NCBI GenBank assembly: GCA_964638895.1
Contig: CAZWYY010000003.1
Span: forward strand, 29,706 to 93,705
DNA from: JAFGGG01 sp964638895
GTDB lineage: Bacteria; Spirochaetota; Spirochaetia; SZUA-6; RPPD01
DNA: 64,000 nt
Direction of reading: 5' to 3'
The notes beneath the pieces were generated by a model. The model was given only the letters and a program-made list of their open reading frames with translations, made no database searches and was not told where the DNA came from. A program made the position numbers and the translations under genes. Shown piece after piece: positions 17,280-24,893 of the stretch. The first letter of the stretch is position 1. Each line of letters starts with the position of its first letter.

Positions 17280-18857
17280 ATGACGGGGACACACAAAAGA
17301 TCACGCCCTTTGCAGGGAGAAGCCAATAAACTGATTCTCGACTACGGCTACCGGCAGCCCACGCAACTGCAGGTCAGGCTTATTCCGCTTGTTTTGGGCG
17401 GAAAGGACCTGTATGCGGAAGTAGGGGATCAACACGGCAAGAGTCTTACCATCGCCGTCTCCCTGATCCTTCGCCTGAAAAAAGTCCATCGGGGAATAAA
17501 AGCCTTGGTGATCACCGAATCCGGGGAGACCGCCACCAGGCTTGTCAGGTGCATCAAGCGTATTGCCCAGATACGCGCCTCAAGATTTGATGTCATCATG
17601 ATCGGTTTTTCCGATCTGATCAGGAAGGAGGGACGGCAGTTAGGCAATAATCCCGATATTGTGATCGGCACCTCTGCGCGTATTATTGATCACATCCGGC
17701 GCGGGCACGTGGATTTTTCACAGGTTGAACTGGTATTCGCCGATGAGCCGCAAAGCCTGCGGCAGGAGTTTTTAAACGACGTCTTTTTTATTTTTTCCAA
17801 ACTTCCCGCCCGTACACAGTCGGTATATTTTTCTCAGGCAAACGAGCAGCGCGACGCCAACCTCATTCGTCTTTTAAAACGGCCGGTAATTCTGCAGCAC
17901 AGTGATTTTTCCGGCGGACCGCAACTTATCGAGCATAAATATATGATGGCGCAGAATAAAGCCGAAGCGCTTAAGGCGCTTATTGTTTCCGCGCAAATGG
18001 ACGGCGTTTTGGTCATCTGTAAGGCGGCCGCTGAATGCCGTACATTGGAGAAAGAACTGAATACTTTACAATTAAAGGCCCTGTGTGTGGCCGGAAATAT
18101 GCAGCAGGCAAGGCTGGGCAGGTTGCTGGACTCCTTCAATATCGGGAAGAAATCAGTATTGATTGCGGTTTTTTCCGATCTGCGAACCATTAAAACCGAC
18201 GGCATTTCCTCCGTTATCCTATATGATTTCCCGCAGACCGCGGAGGAATATATGGAACTGGGCAAACCCGCTGTTATCGGGACCAACTGCACGGAGATCA
18301 TCAGCATAATCACCGAGGGTCAAAGGAATGAACTCTTAAACATAGAGGAGATATACAATATGAAATTTAAGGAACAGGAAATTCCCAAAGACAATGAAAT
18401 CATAAAGGGGTTTTTAGCTAATATAGTCAAAAAGATCAAGCAGGAAGAAAATGCGCTTGAGCTGGAGTATTATAAGAAGCTGGTAAAAAGGAACGTGTCT
18501 CTTTTTGACCGTTCCTATTTGATGGCCTATTTTGTCAGAAACGCGCTTAAAAAACTTCAGCCCAAGAAGGCCGATCAAACCACACTTTTTGTGAGTGTGG
18601 GGAAAAACAGGAATGTCTTCCGCCAAGATCTTGTTAAACTCTTTGCGGGTGCAGTGAAGGTACCCGAACATGAACTCGGTGAGATTAAGATCCTGGAGAA
18701 CTACTCATTTATAGATCTGCCCGCTGAATACGCGCAAAAGGCAATAGCCGCCTTAAACAATTCCGAGTTTAAGGGAAGAAAGATAACGGTGAATTATTCC
18801 CGCAAGAAAACGGAGAGAAAACCCGTTGGGTCTCGCAGGTCCAGGCAATACCGCTGA
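17280..18857 (+). CDS. Degenerate DEAD-box RNA helicase-like protein (probable pseudoenzyme)
   Basis: 525-residue protein with the overall plan of a DeaD-type RNA helicase: two RecA-like domains (about 15-205 and 215-335), a helical linker and a DbpA-type RNA-binding domain (about 436-508, LFVSVGKNRNVFRQD to FKGRKITVNYSRK). The Q motif is kept (Gln31, PTQLQ). The catalytic motifs are changed: motif I reads VGDQHGKS (48-55) instead of AxTGxGKT, motif II ADEP (154-157) instead of DEAD, motif III SQA instead of SAT, motif Ib GTSAR instead of TPGR, and motif VI MELGKPAVIG in place of HRIGRTGR. The frame is intact with no stops. ATP-driven unwinding looks unlikely; an RNA-binding role is inferred. 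The 3' end overlaps trmB. Confidence 0.85.
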   Translation: MTGTHKRSRPLQGEANKLILDYGYRQPTQLQVRLIPLVLGGKDLYAEVGDQHGKSLTIAVSLILRLKKVHRGIKALVITESGETATRLVRCIKRIAQIRASRFDVIMIGFSDLIRKEGRQLGNNPDIVIGTSARIIDHIRRGHVDFSQVELVFADEPQSLRQEFLNDVFFIFSKLPARTQSVYFSQANEQRDANLIRLLKRPVILQHSDFSGGPQLIEHKYMMAQNKAEALKALIVSAQMDGVLVICKAAAECRTLEKELNTLQLKALCVAGNMQQARLGRLLDSFNIGKKSVLIAVFSDLRTIKTDGISSVILYDFPQTAEEYMELGKPAVIGTNCTEIISIITEGQRNELLNIEEIYNMKFKEQEIPKDNEIIKGFLANIVKKIKQEENALELEYYKKLVKRNVSLFDRSYLMAYFVRNALKKLQPKKADQTTLFVSVGKNRNVFRQDLVKLFAGAVKVPEHELGEIKILENYSFIDLPAEYAQKAIAALNNSEFKGRKITVNYSRKKTERKPVGSRRSRQYR

Positions 18858-19398
18858 TCTTTTGGAGTTTATTGCAGGGGCCCCCAGGCTTGAGGTGGAA
18901 ATCGGCAGTGGTAACGGCCATTTTTTGGTAAACTACGCCCTGGAGCGGCGTGAGGCGCGTTTAATCGGCAGCGAACTTAAAAAAAAACGCTGCGTCAAGA
19001 TTTTAAAAAAGATCAACAAAGCGGGGCTCCCATCGGTAATTGTGTACCACGGAAACGCCGAGCAATTATTGCAGATACTGCCGCCCGGCGCTGTGGACGC
19101 GTTTCATATTTACTTCCCCGACCCCTGGTCCAAAACCAAACACCGGAAACGCCGTTTTTTCAAGCGGCCGATGCTGGAAAAACTCTACCGGTGCCTTAAA
19201 CCGGGCGGTGTTATTTATTTTGCCAGTGATGTATTCGATTATTTTCTCCAAGCCAAGATATTATGCGGCCTGCATCCGGGTTTGACCCTGCAAAGTGGTC
19301 CCCTGCCGGAACAGGCATGGTGTTCCATGTATACTAAAAAGACCAGGCTTTCGGGCAGGCGAATCAATAGCCTGGCAGTAGGTAAATCAGTATTCTGA
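18826..19398 (+). CDS. trmB: tRNA (guanine-N7)-methyltransferase
   Basis: Methylates G46 in the tRNA variable loop using S-adenosylmethionine. The SAM site is LEVEIGSGNGHFL (about 24-36); the family signature IYFPDPWSKTKHRKRRF (about 95-111) carries the catalytic Asp region. The 190-residue length is slightly short, lacking the usual N-terminal extension. TTG 18826 is the likely start, with GGAGAG at 18812-18817; it lies within the end of the helicase-like gene (32-base overlap), so translation is probably coupled. The C-terminal codons overlap the convergent membrane-protein gene by 35 bases. Confidence 0.92.
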   Translation: MGLAGPGNTADLLEFIAGAPRLEVEIGSGNGHFLVNYALERREARLIGSELKKKRCVKILKKINKAGLPSVIVYHGNAEQLLQILPPGAVDAFHIYFPDPWSKTKHRKRRFFKRPMLEKLYRCLKPGGVIYFASDVFDYFLQAKILCGLHPGLTLQSGPLPEQAWCSMYTKKTRLSGRRINSLAVGKSVF

Positions 19399-20644
19399 AC
19401 AAACCCAAAAAGATCAGGGCCAGATTCAAAAGCAGTCCCACAAACATGAAGAATGCCGAAAGCAGACCCACCAGGATGGATTTTTTTTGGCATGCCCCCG
19501 CCAGTTTGTAAGGATTCCCGGGAATCGAAATTACCTCTCCCATTGGATCACCCGGCTTCTTCAGAGAGGTCGTCTCTCCGGGGCTGCCGAAAAAGTAGAA
19601 ATCCGGTTCTTTTTCCACCTCGGTCTTTAAGGAGCAGTCACGAACTGGTATCGACGTCGGGGACAGGTGATCATGCGTGGCATTGTGTTTTGGTTTGCGC
19701 AGCATTATATATTTTTCTCCGTCGGGGAGAACTCCTGTGGATTTGGTTTTTTCGAGGGCGTTTATATCGCTGAGGTATCTTAGGGGAAGCTTTAACAGGT
19801 CCCGTTCGGCCCTGAGATAGCGCGCGCGCTTCCAGAAGTGGCGGTACAAAAAATAAAGTCCCACACCAGGGGGAAGCAGGTAGACAAAGGGAAACAAGCT
19901 GAGGGTGAGGGCGAGTAGTGTGGGGATTGAGAAAGCAAGTGAATAGGAATGAAAGGCGGGTAGTGAAAAATCTATAAGCCGTGAAAGTAAAAAAGCAATA
20001 AGCAGTAAGGACAGGGAGCCGCAGACCAGGGACACGGGCGTGAACTGGTTTAGATACTCATTTTTCTGGCGGGCGCTCCAAATGGAGCGTTCCAGAAGCA
20101 GCTCTTTGTTTCCGTCGAAGATAACAACCAGCAAAGGCTCATTGGGCTGGTTTTTAAAATGAAACCTGCCGTCTTCCGCAAACAACGAGCCGCTGATGAA
20201 GACCTGGATACCGGAAGGAAGGGAGAAGATCTTTTCCCAGGGGATACAGGCGGGCTGTTCATCGGGGAAGTTTACCTCGGCCTGATCTTTTTCCGCGGTC
20301 GGAAGTCCATGAGGATAGGATGACAGAAGGTAAATTGATGTTTTTTTTAAATCAGCGGCAACCGAAAAATCTTTGCCTGAAATCCACACCCTATCATCAC
20401 CCTGGATCGCCTCCAAGGTACCAAACAGGCGAAACCTGCCCACAAATTTGCTTTTTTGCGTATGTATGGTGGTGTTGTCGGCCAGAGGTAGTAAGGAGGC
20501 GGAAATAAGGCGCTCGCGGAAACCGAACCACTGTGCCCGAATCATAAAGGCGCCCAGACCGGGGATGATACCATAGAAGACAAACGCAATCAGAAATATA
20601 AAGAAAATATAAATAATCATATATAGAATATTGAAAAAATACAA
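19364..20644 (-). CDS. Unknown integral membrane protein
   Basis: 426-residue protein I cannot name. One or two N-terminal membrane helices (about 3-35), a soluble extracytoplasmic or cytoplasmic domain (about 55-210), two central helices (about 217-240 and 250-285), a polar loop with DGEKYIMLRKPKHN, and a final hydrophobic pair (about 388-423). It diverges from the MBL gene with only 23 bases between start codons and converges on trmB with a 35-base overlap. Confidence 0.7.
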   Translation of the reverse strand: MYFFNILYMIIYIFFIFLIAFVFYGIIPGLGAFMIRAQWFGFRERLISASLLPLADNTTIHTQKSKFVGRFRLFGTLEAIQGDDRVWISGKDFSVAADLKKTSIYLLSSYPHGLPTAEKDQAEVNFPDEQPACIPWEKIFSLPSGIQVFISGSLFAEDGRFHFKNQPNEPLLVVIFDGNKELLLERSIWSARQKNEYLNQFTPVSLVCGSLSLLLIAFLLSRLIDFSLPAFHSYSLAFSIPTLLALTLSLFPFVYLLPPGVGLYFLYRHFWKRARYLRAERDLLKLPLRYLSDINALEKTKSTGVLPDGEKYIMLRKPKHNATHDHLSPTSIPVRDCSLKTEVEKEPDFYFFGSPGETTSLKKPGDPMGEVISIPGNPYKLAGACQKKSILVGLLSAFFMFVGLLLNLALIFLGLFRILIYLLPGY

Positions 20645-20659
20645 TAAATCCTTTAGTGT
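20631..20659 (+). promoter_or_regulatory. Possible promoter of the MBL-fold gene, short leader
   Basis: TTGAAA (20631-20636), 17-base spacer, weak TAGTGT (20654-20659), 8 bases before the ATG. There is no ribosome binding site, consistent with the other short-leader genes nearby. Confidence 0.35.
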
Positions 20660-20667
20660 AGTATATC

Positions 20668-21336
20668 ATGATCGAGCGGATTATTGTAGGTATTTTCCGA
20701 ACCAATTGCTATCTGTTTGCCCTAAATAAAAAAGAATGCATTATTATCGATCCGGGCGGGGATGCCGAAAAAATAATCTCCCAAATAGAGCTCTTGAACA
20801 TGATCCCCACAGGTATAGTGTTCACCCACGGCCATTTTGATCATACCATGGCCTCCGGTTCTATTATTAATTATTTTCGGAACAAGGGTCTTGAGATAAA
20901 ATGCGCCATCCATCACGACGATAAGGAATATCTTGGTAAAACCGCGGACAGAATGAATAAAAAACACTTAAAATACCTGGGTCCGGAGGCAATGGCGCTT
21001 TATCATGAATACGCCACCCAACTTCCGGAGGCCGACTTTGAACTGAAAAAGGGGAAGCAGGTTTTTAAGACAAAACTTACGGTTATTGAGACTCCGGGCC
21101 ACTCCAAGGGAAGCGTCAGTCTGTACAGCGAACAGGATGCCGTGCTTTTTACGGGTGATACCTTATTTTTTGACGGAATCGGCAGGTCCGATCTGCCGGG
21201 GGGCGATGAAAAACTACTGCTTGCCAGCATCAAGGAAAAACTGCTTGTTCTGCCGCCTGAAACCAGCGTGTTTCCGGGTCATGGTCCGCTTACCACAATC
21301 GAAAGAGAACTTAAAGGGAATTCCTTTTTGATGTAA
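20668..21336 (+). CDS. MBL-fold metallo-hydrolase (glyoxalase II-like)
   Basis: 222-residue cytoplasmic metallo-beta-lactamase-fold hydrolase. The dinuclear metal site is present: THGHFDHT (His54, His56, Asp58, His59), ETPGHSKGSVSLY, the bridging Asp in FTGDTLFFDGIGRSD, and the final PGHGP. The FGIGRSDLPGGD-type stretch and length match the YcbL/glyoxalase II-like group that hydrolyses thioesters such as S-lactoylglutathione; the exact substrate is not known from sequence. Its stop abuts the stop of the next, minus-strand gene. Confidence 0.85.
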   Translation: MIERIIVGIFRTNCYLFALNKKECIIIDPGGDAEKIISQIELLNMIPTGIVFTHGHFDHTMASGSIINYFRNKGLEIKCAIHHDDKEYLGKTADRMNKKHLKYLGPEAMALYHEYATQLPEADFELKKGKQVFKTKLTVIETPGHSKGSVSLYSEQDAVLFTGDTLFFDGIGRSDLPGGDEKLLLASIKEKLLVLPPETSVFPGHGPLTTIERELKGNSFLM

Positions 21337-21723
21337 TCAGACACTGATATCGAGAAGTCTGCCGGATTCCGGGGAAAGCCCACCGGCAAACGGTACGATT
21401 TTATTATAGGCGTTCTTAACCTGGGAGGAGAGTCTGCTGATATGCGAATCAATGCTTTCCGGGGTAATAATCTTGCCTATAATCCCGCCGTTGTTTTCCT
21501 TTTTCAAGCGGGCAAGCCGTTCGATCAGGTTATCCAGCATCCGCAGCTTGTACAGCGGGATGCCCTCCAGGTCGCTCTGTGCCGGAATTCCAATGAGATG
21601 CTTCAGCGCAATCGCCGGAGATAGAAAGCGTCTTACCGGAACCGAGATTTTTCTGGTGATGTCATTTATAAAATAAAGACGATTGATAATTGTCGACCCA
21701 GTAGGGGAAATACTGGAAATCAT
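21337..21723 (-). CDS. Unknown small protein
   Basis: 128-residue protein with no recognised family. It is soluble, with a basic central helix (RMLDNLIERLARLKKENNGG) and Ser-rich ends. It has a GGGAG ribosome binding site 5 bases before the ATG. That site lies inside the 3' arm of the inverted repeat at 21727-21761, which could hide it in the mRNA. Its stop touches the stop of the MBL gene. Confidence 0.55.
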   Translation of the reverse strand: MISSISPTGSTIINRLYFINDITRKISVPVRRFLSPAIALKHLIGIPAQSDLEGIPLYKLRMLDNLIERLARLKKENNGGIIGKIITPESIDSHISRLSSQVKNAYNKIVPFAGGLSPESGRLLDISV

Positions 21724-21726
21724 AAT

Positions 21727-21761
21727 AACTCCCGCCTGCCTTTATTTAAATATCGGGAGTT
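21727..21761. promoter_or_regulatory. Inverted repeat: RBS-masking hairpin or plus-strand terminator
   Basis: AACTCCCG (21727-21734) pairs with CGGGAGTT (21754-21761). On the plus strand it is followed by a T run to 21765 and could end transcription coming from the MBL gene. On the minus strand its second arm contains the ribosome binding site of the 21723 gene. Confidence 0.5.
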
Positions 21762-21818
21762 TTTTATGTGCGGATTATAGTTAAATTGTATATTTGCTAT
21801 GGTGAAAGGACGTTGTTT

Positions 21819-22175
21819 TTACCTGTTTCTCAGTTCCTCTGAGGTTTTACACTTGATGCATAAAATGGCGTAAGGGATGGCATCCAGTCTTTCACGGGGA
21901 ATTTTCTGGTTACAGCGTATGCATTTGCCGTAATGTCCGTTTTCAATGCGGGAAAGCGCGTTTTCCACAAGTTTCAGTGTTTTAAGTTCCTGATTTCCCA
22001 ACGCCTCCAGGATTCTTCTGTCTATATCATCAGAGGCGATGTCCGCCAGATCTTTGGGGTCGGTGTCTTCGATTATTTCATTAAACTCATCGTTCTCGGC
22101 GGCAAGGTGTTGGAGTATCTCCTTCTTCATATTCAAAAGGCTTGTCCTCATCTTTTCAACGTATGTTTTTTCCAT
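21819..22175 (-). CDS. dksA: DksA/TraR-family RNA polymerase-binding zinc-finger protein
   Basis: 118-residue transcription regulator that enters the RNA polymerase secondary channel and acts with ppGpp. The coiled-coil tip motif DxxDxA is kept (Asp42, Asp45, Ala47 in DLADIA), which supports true DksA-type activity. The zinc finger has Cys85, Cys88, Cys106 and Cys109 (CIRC, CIKC). A strong AGGAGG site (22186-22181) precedes the ATG by 5 bases. The promoter region holds a perfect 10-bp inverted repeat at 22206-22232. It is divergent from infA. Confidence 0.9.
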   Translation of the reverse strand: MEKTYVEKMRTSLLNMKKEILQHLAAENDEFNEIIEDTDPKDLADIASDDIDRRILEALGNQELKTLKLVENALSRIENGHYGKCIRCNQKIPRERLDAIPYAILCIKCKTSEELRNR

Positions 22176-22205
22176 AATTCCCTCCTAGCCTTAGCAGCGT
22201 CAAAT

Positions 22206-22232
22206 TTTTAGTCCACACAATTTGGACTAAAA
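22206..22232. promoter_or_regulatory. Perfect 10-bp inverted repeat at the dksA promoter
   Basis: TTTTAGTCCA (22206-22215), 7 bases, TGGACTAAAA (22223-22232). No T run follows on either strand, so a terminator is unlikely. It overlaps the expected -10 region of dksA and looks like an operator for a dimeric regulator, unidentified. Confidence 0.6.
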
Positions 22233-22247
22233 CGCAAGAATTGTCAA
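22219..22247 (-). promoter_or_regulatory. Probable dksA promoter
   Basis: Perfect TTGACA on the minus strand (22247-22242) with a 17-base spacer to a poor -10, CAAATT (22224-22219). The weak -10 inside the inverted repeat suggests regulated use. Confidence 0.4.
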
Positions 22248-22384
22248 CTAGTATATAAATGTAAATTCTATTTTAACACCTGACTATGGGTATTTCCAAT
22301 GTTTGTGCGGGATCGGCAGGTTTTTACGGGAGGATTCAGATTGCCGGCAGTTCTCATGCGGCGTAAATTTAAAATTGCGTGCGG

Positions 22385-22413
22385 TTGACAAAAGCAGGGC
22401 AATCACATATTGT
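22385..22413 (+). promoter_or_regulatory. Sigma-70 promoter of infA
   Basis: TTGACA (22385-22390), 17-base spacer, TATTGT (22408-22413), 20 bases before the GTG start. Confidence 0.75.
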
Positions 22414-22433
22414 AAGGCACTAGAGGAGTTATC

Positions 22434-22652
22434 GTGGCAAAAGAGGAAGCAATCGAAGTCAACGGTGTGGTAAAGGAATCCCTGCCAAATACCATGTTCC
22501 GGGTGGAACTTGAAAACGGCCATCTTATTTTAGCGCACCTCTCGGGGAAAATGCGCAAGCATTATATACGCATCGTACCCGGTGACAAGGTGAAGGTAGC
22601 TCTCTCCCCCTATGATCTGACCCGCGGCAGAATCATCTACCGCGAACGCTGA
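22434..22652 (+). CDS. infA: Translation initiation factor IF-1
   Basis: 72-residue OB-fold protein that occupies the ribosomal A site during initiation. It has the family's full length and the typical segments VVKESLPNTMFRVELENGH, KMRKHYIRIVPGDKV and a C-terminal DLTRGRIIYRER. Translation starts at GTG 22434 with GAGGAG at 22423-22428. A 7-bp hairpin follows the stop (22654-22660 with 22668-22674) but has no T run. Confidence 0.97.
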   Translation: MAKEEAIEVNGVVKESLPNTMFRVELENGHLILAHLSGKMRKHYIRIVPGDKVKVALSPYDLTRGRIIYRER

Positions 22653-22718
22653 CGGCGCTGAATTTGCCAGCGCCCCGCTGATAAATAAAATCCAACATTC
22701 GCCATTGAATGCGGGTTA

Positions 22719-22747
22719 TTGACAATAATCGTCCGTATATTTATGTT
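22719..22747 (+). promoter_or_regulatory. Sigma-70 promoter of the aldo/keto reductase gene, short leader
   Basis: TTGACA (22719-22724), 17-base spacer, TATGTT (22742-22747). ATG 22757 follows after 9 bases, so the mRNA would begin within about 2 bases of the start codon. Confidence 0.7.
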
Positions 22748-22756
22748 TATTTCATT

Positions 22757-23722
22757 ATGAGAAAAATCAATTTAGGAAAAACAGACATCAAAATCTCCCC
22801 CATCGGCCTGGGGTGCTGGCAGTTTTCCGGCGGCAAGGGAATTTCCGGCCGTTACTGGAAAAGAATAGATCCGCAGGAGGTGCGGGAAATAATTCGCATC
22901 TCCCTTGCGCAGGGCATCAACTGGTTCGACACGGCCGAGGTCTACGGGTGGGGCCGTTCGGAAAGGGCATTAGCGGCCGGATTGCGTGAGCTTGAGGTGA
23001 AGCCGGGCGACGTGGTTGTGGCCACCAAGTGGTTTCCGCTGTTCAGACGCGCCGGGTCCATCCTTTCCACGTTTGCACGTCGCAGCGAGGCCTTAGACGG
23101 ATTCCCTATTGATTTGTACCAGATACATTTCCCCGGCAGCTTTTCGGGTATTTCCGCGCAGATAAGCGCCATGGCCGATTTGCTGGAGCAACACAAGATC
23201 AAGGCCGTGGGCGTAAGCAACTTCAATGCCAAACAGATGAGGGCCGCGCATGAGGCGCTGGCCGCGCGGGGTATGTTTTTGAGTTCCAACCAGATGCGTT
23301 ACAGCCTGCTGGACAGGGGGATCGAACGCAACGGGGTGCTTGATACGGCCAGGGAACTGGGCATCACCATTATCGCCTATTCGCCGCTGTCTCAAGGGTT
23401 ACTTTCCGGGAAGTTTCATGAACACCCGGAAGATATAAAGTCACGGCCCGGACCGCGTAAATTCCTGCGCCAGTTTAAATGGAAAAACCTTGAAAAAACC
23501 CGGCCCGTAATCGAATTATTGCGGAGCATCGCGGAAAGACACAAGGCCACCCCCGCGCAGATCGCCTTAAGCTGGCTGGTCACCCGCCACGGGGATTCGG
23601 TTGTGGCCATACCGGGAGCAACCAAACCCGCGCACGCGCAGAGCAACGCCAAGGCCCTGGACATCCGCCTGACAAAGGACGAGATCGAACAGATTGACAA
23701 CGTGAGTGCCGGAATCGGGTAA
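22757..23722 (+). CDS. Aldo/keto reductase
   Basis: NADPH-dependent carbonyl reductase of the AKR superfamily, (beta/alpha)8 barrel, cytoplasmic, 321 residues. The catalytic tetrad is visible: Asp in NWFDTAEVYG, Tyr in the same motif, Lys in VVATKW and His in YQIHFPG. Cofactor-binding segments GVSNF, YSPLSQGLLSG and AIPGATKPAHAQSN are present. ATG 22757 is chosen because an upstream in-frame ATG at 22709 lies before the promoter. The substrate cannot be told. It converges on aroB with 29 bases between stops. Confidence 0.9.
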   Translation: MRKINLGKTDIKISPIGLGCWQFSGGKGISGRYWKRIDPQEVREIIRISLAQGINWFDTAEVYGWGRSERALAAGLRELEVKPGDVVVATKWFPLFRRAGSILSTFARRSEALDGFPIDLYQIHFPGSFSGISAQISAMADLLEQHKIKAVGVSNFNAKQMRAAHEALAARGMFLSSNQMRYSLLDRGIERNGVLDTARELGITIIAYSPLSQGLLSGKFHEHPEDIKSRPGPRKFLRQFKWKNLEKTRPVIELLRSIAERHKATPAQIALSWLVTRHGDSVVAIPGATKPAHAQSNAKALDIRLTKDEIEQIDNVSAGIG

Positions 23723-23751
23723 AGACCGTCGGTGAAGACCGCCGGACGCGA

Positions 23752-24882
23752 TCAAAGCACCGCCCTGACCTCTTCCTCGCTTACCTCTCTTGAATAACCG
23801 CCGTCTTTGAAGCGCATCATGGCGCCGATGCCCTTTTGGAAGACAAACCGTATGGCATCTTTGCGTACTTTTTTATCGGTGTACAGCTTGGCGATGAGTT
23901 CATCGGTCCCGATGGACGCGGGAATGCTTACGGGCAGGCCCGCGAGGCTGAGGAGCGTGATGACCCGGCGCGCATCACCTTCCGTCAGGTACCCGAAGCG
24001 CACCCCCAGGCGTGTCTGCAGGGCCAGGCCCACGGCAACGGCCTCGCCGTGCAATAACGAGTATCCGGAAAGGGGTTCCAGGGCGCGACCAATGGTATGG
24101 CCCAGGTTGAGGACCTGGCGCAGGTTGGTTTCCTTTTCATCCCTTTTTACCACCGAGTATTTGATTTCGCAGTTTTTACGGGCCAGATGCGAATATACGT
24201 GAATGGGCGGTGAGGATCGCTTCGCCGCGGCCCCGGTGATCTCCGGTATATGTTCTTCAAGGTAGGCAAAAAAAGCCGCGTCGGCCAGACAGGCGTGTTT
24301 TATGGTCTCCGCCAGTCCGCAGCGCAGCTCCCGTTCGGGCAGGGTGCTCCATGTATCAATATCTATGTACACCTTTTTGGGCTGGTAAAAAAGGCCGATC
24401 AGGTTGGTGGCAGCGGGCGTGTTTACGGCGGTCTTGCCCCCGATGGAGGCGTCAGCGGCCGCCAGCAACGTTGTGGCATAGTTAATAAAGGGTATGCCCC
24501 GTCCGAAGGTACCGGCCAAGAAACCGGCCAGGTCCGTGACCACGCCCCCACCCAGGGCCAGGACACAGCTGTCCCTGCCGAAACGCAGATCTATCATGCG
24601 GTCCTCAAGCAGGGCCTTGGTCTCCCTTGTTTTGGAGGTCTCCCCGGCCTTGAATGAAAACAGGTGGACCGTAAACCCGGCGGCTGCAAGCTCCCGCTCG
24701 AGTGTATGCGCGTAGAGTGTCTCCACATTGGAATCCGTTATCAGCGCGTATTTGCTTACGCCCTTGACCAACCCGGAACCAAGATCCTTTATGAGTTTTG
24801 GAAACAGCTTCATGCCTATTTCAATCGTATAGGAGTCGTTGATCTTTTTTTTAAGCGGTATGCGAAACATATTCATGGCCAT
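23752..24882 (-). CDS. aroB: 3-dehydroquinate synthase-like protein
   Basis: Second shikimate-pathway enzyme: converts DAHP to 3-dehydroquinate using NAD and a metal. The NAD motif GGGVVTDLAGF (111-121), the core ATTLLAAADASIGGKTAVN (136-154, Lys150), the metal ligands Glu192 (LAETIKHA), His262 (NLGHT) and His278 (LLHGEAV) are present. The usual GHTxGHA motif reads GHTIGRA: the second, normally invariant His is Arg266. The length of 376 is normal. It starts 11 bases after argJ and is cotranscribed with it. A different sugar-phosphate cyclase is possible, given the Arg266 change and the AADAS core. Confidence 0.82.
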   Translation of the reverse strand: MAMNMFRIPLKKKINDSYTIEIGMKLFPKLIKDLGSGLVKGVSKYALITDSNVETLYAHTLERELAAAGFTVHLFSFKAGETSKTRETKALLEDRMIDLRFGRDSCVLALGGGVVTDLAGFLAGTFGRGIPFINYATTLLAAADASIGGKTAVNTPAATNLIGLFYQPKKVYIDIDTWSTLPERELRCGLAETIKHACLADAAFFAYLEEHIPEITGAAAKRSSPPIHVYSHLARKNCEIKYSVVKRDEKETNLRQVLNLGHTIGRALEPLSGYSLLHGEAVAVGLALQTRLGVRFGYLTEGDARRVITLLSLAGLPVSIPASIGTDELIAKLYTDKKVRKDAIRFVFQKGIGAMMRFKDGGYSREVSEEEVRAVL

Positions 24883-24893
24883 GCGGTCCCCCC

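Noticed and set aside
22654..22674. 7-bp hairpin after infA as a terminator
   Set aside because: No T run follows, so intrinsic termination is not supported.
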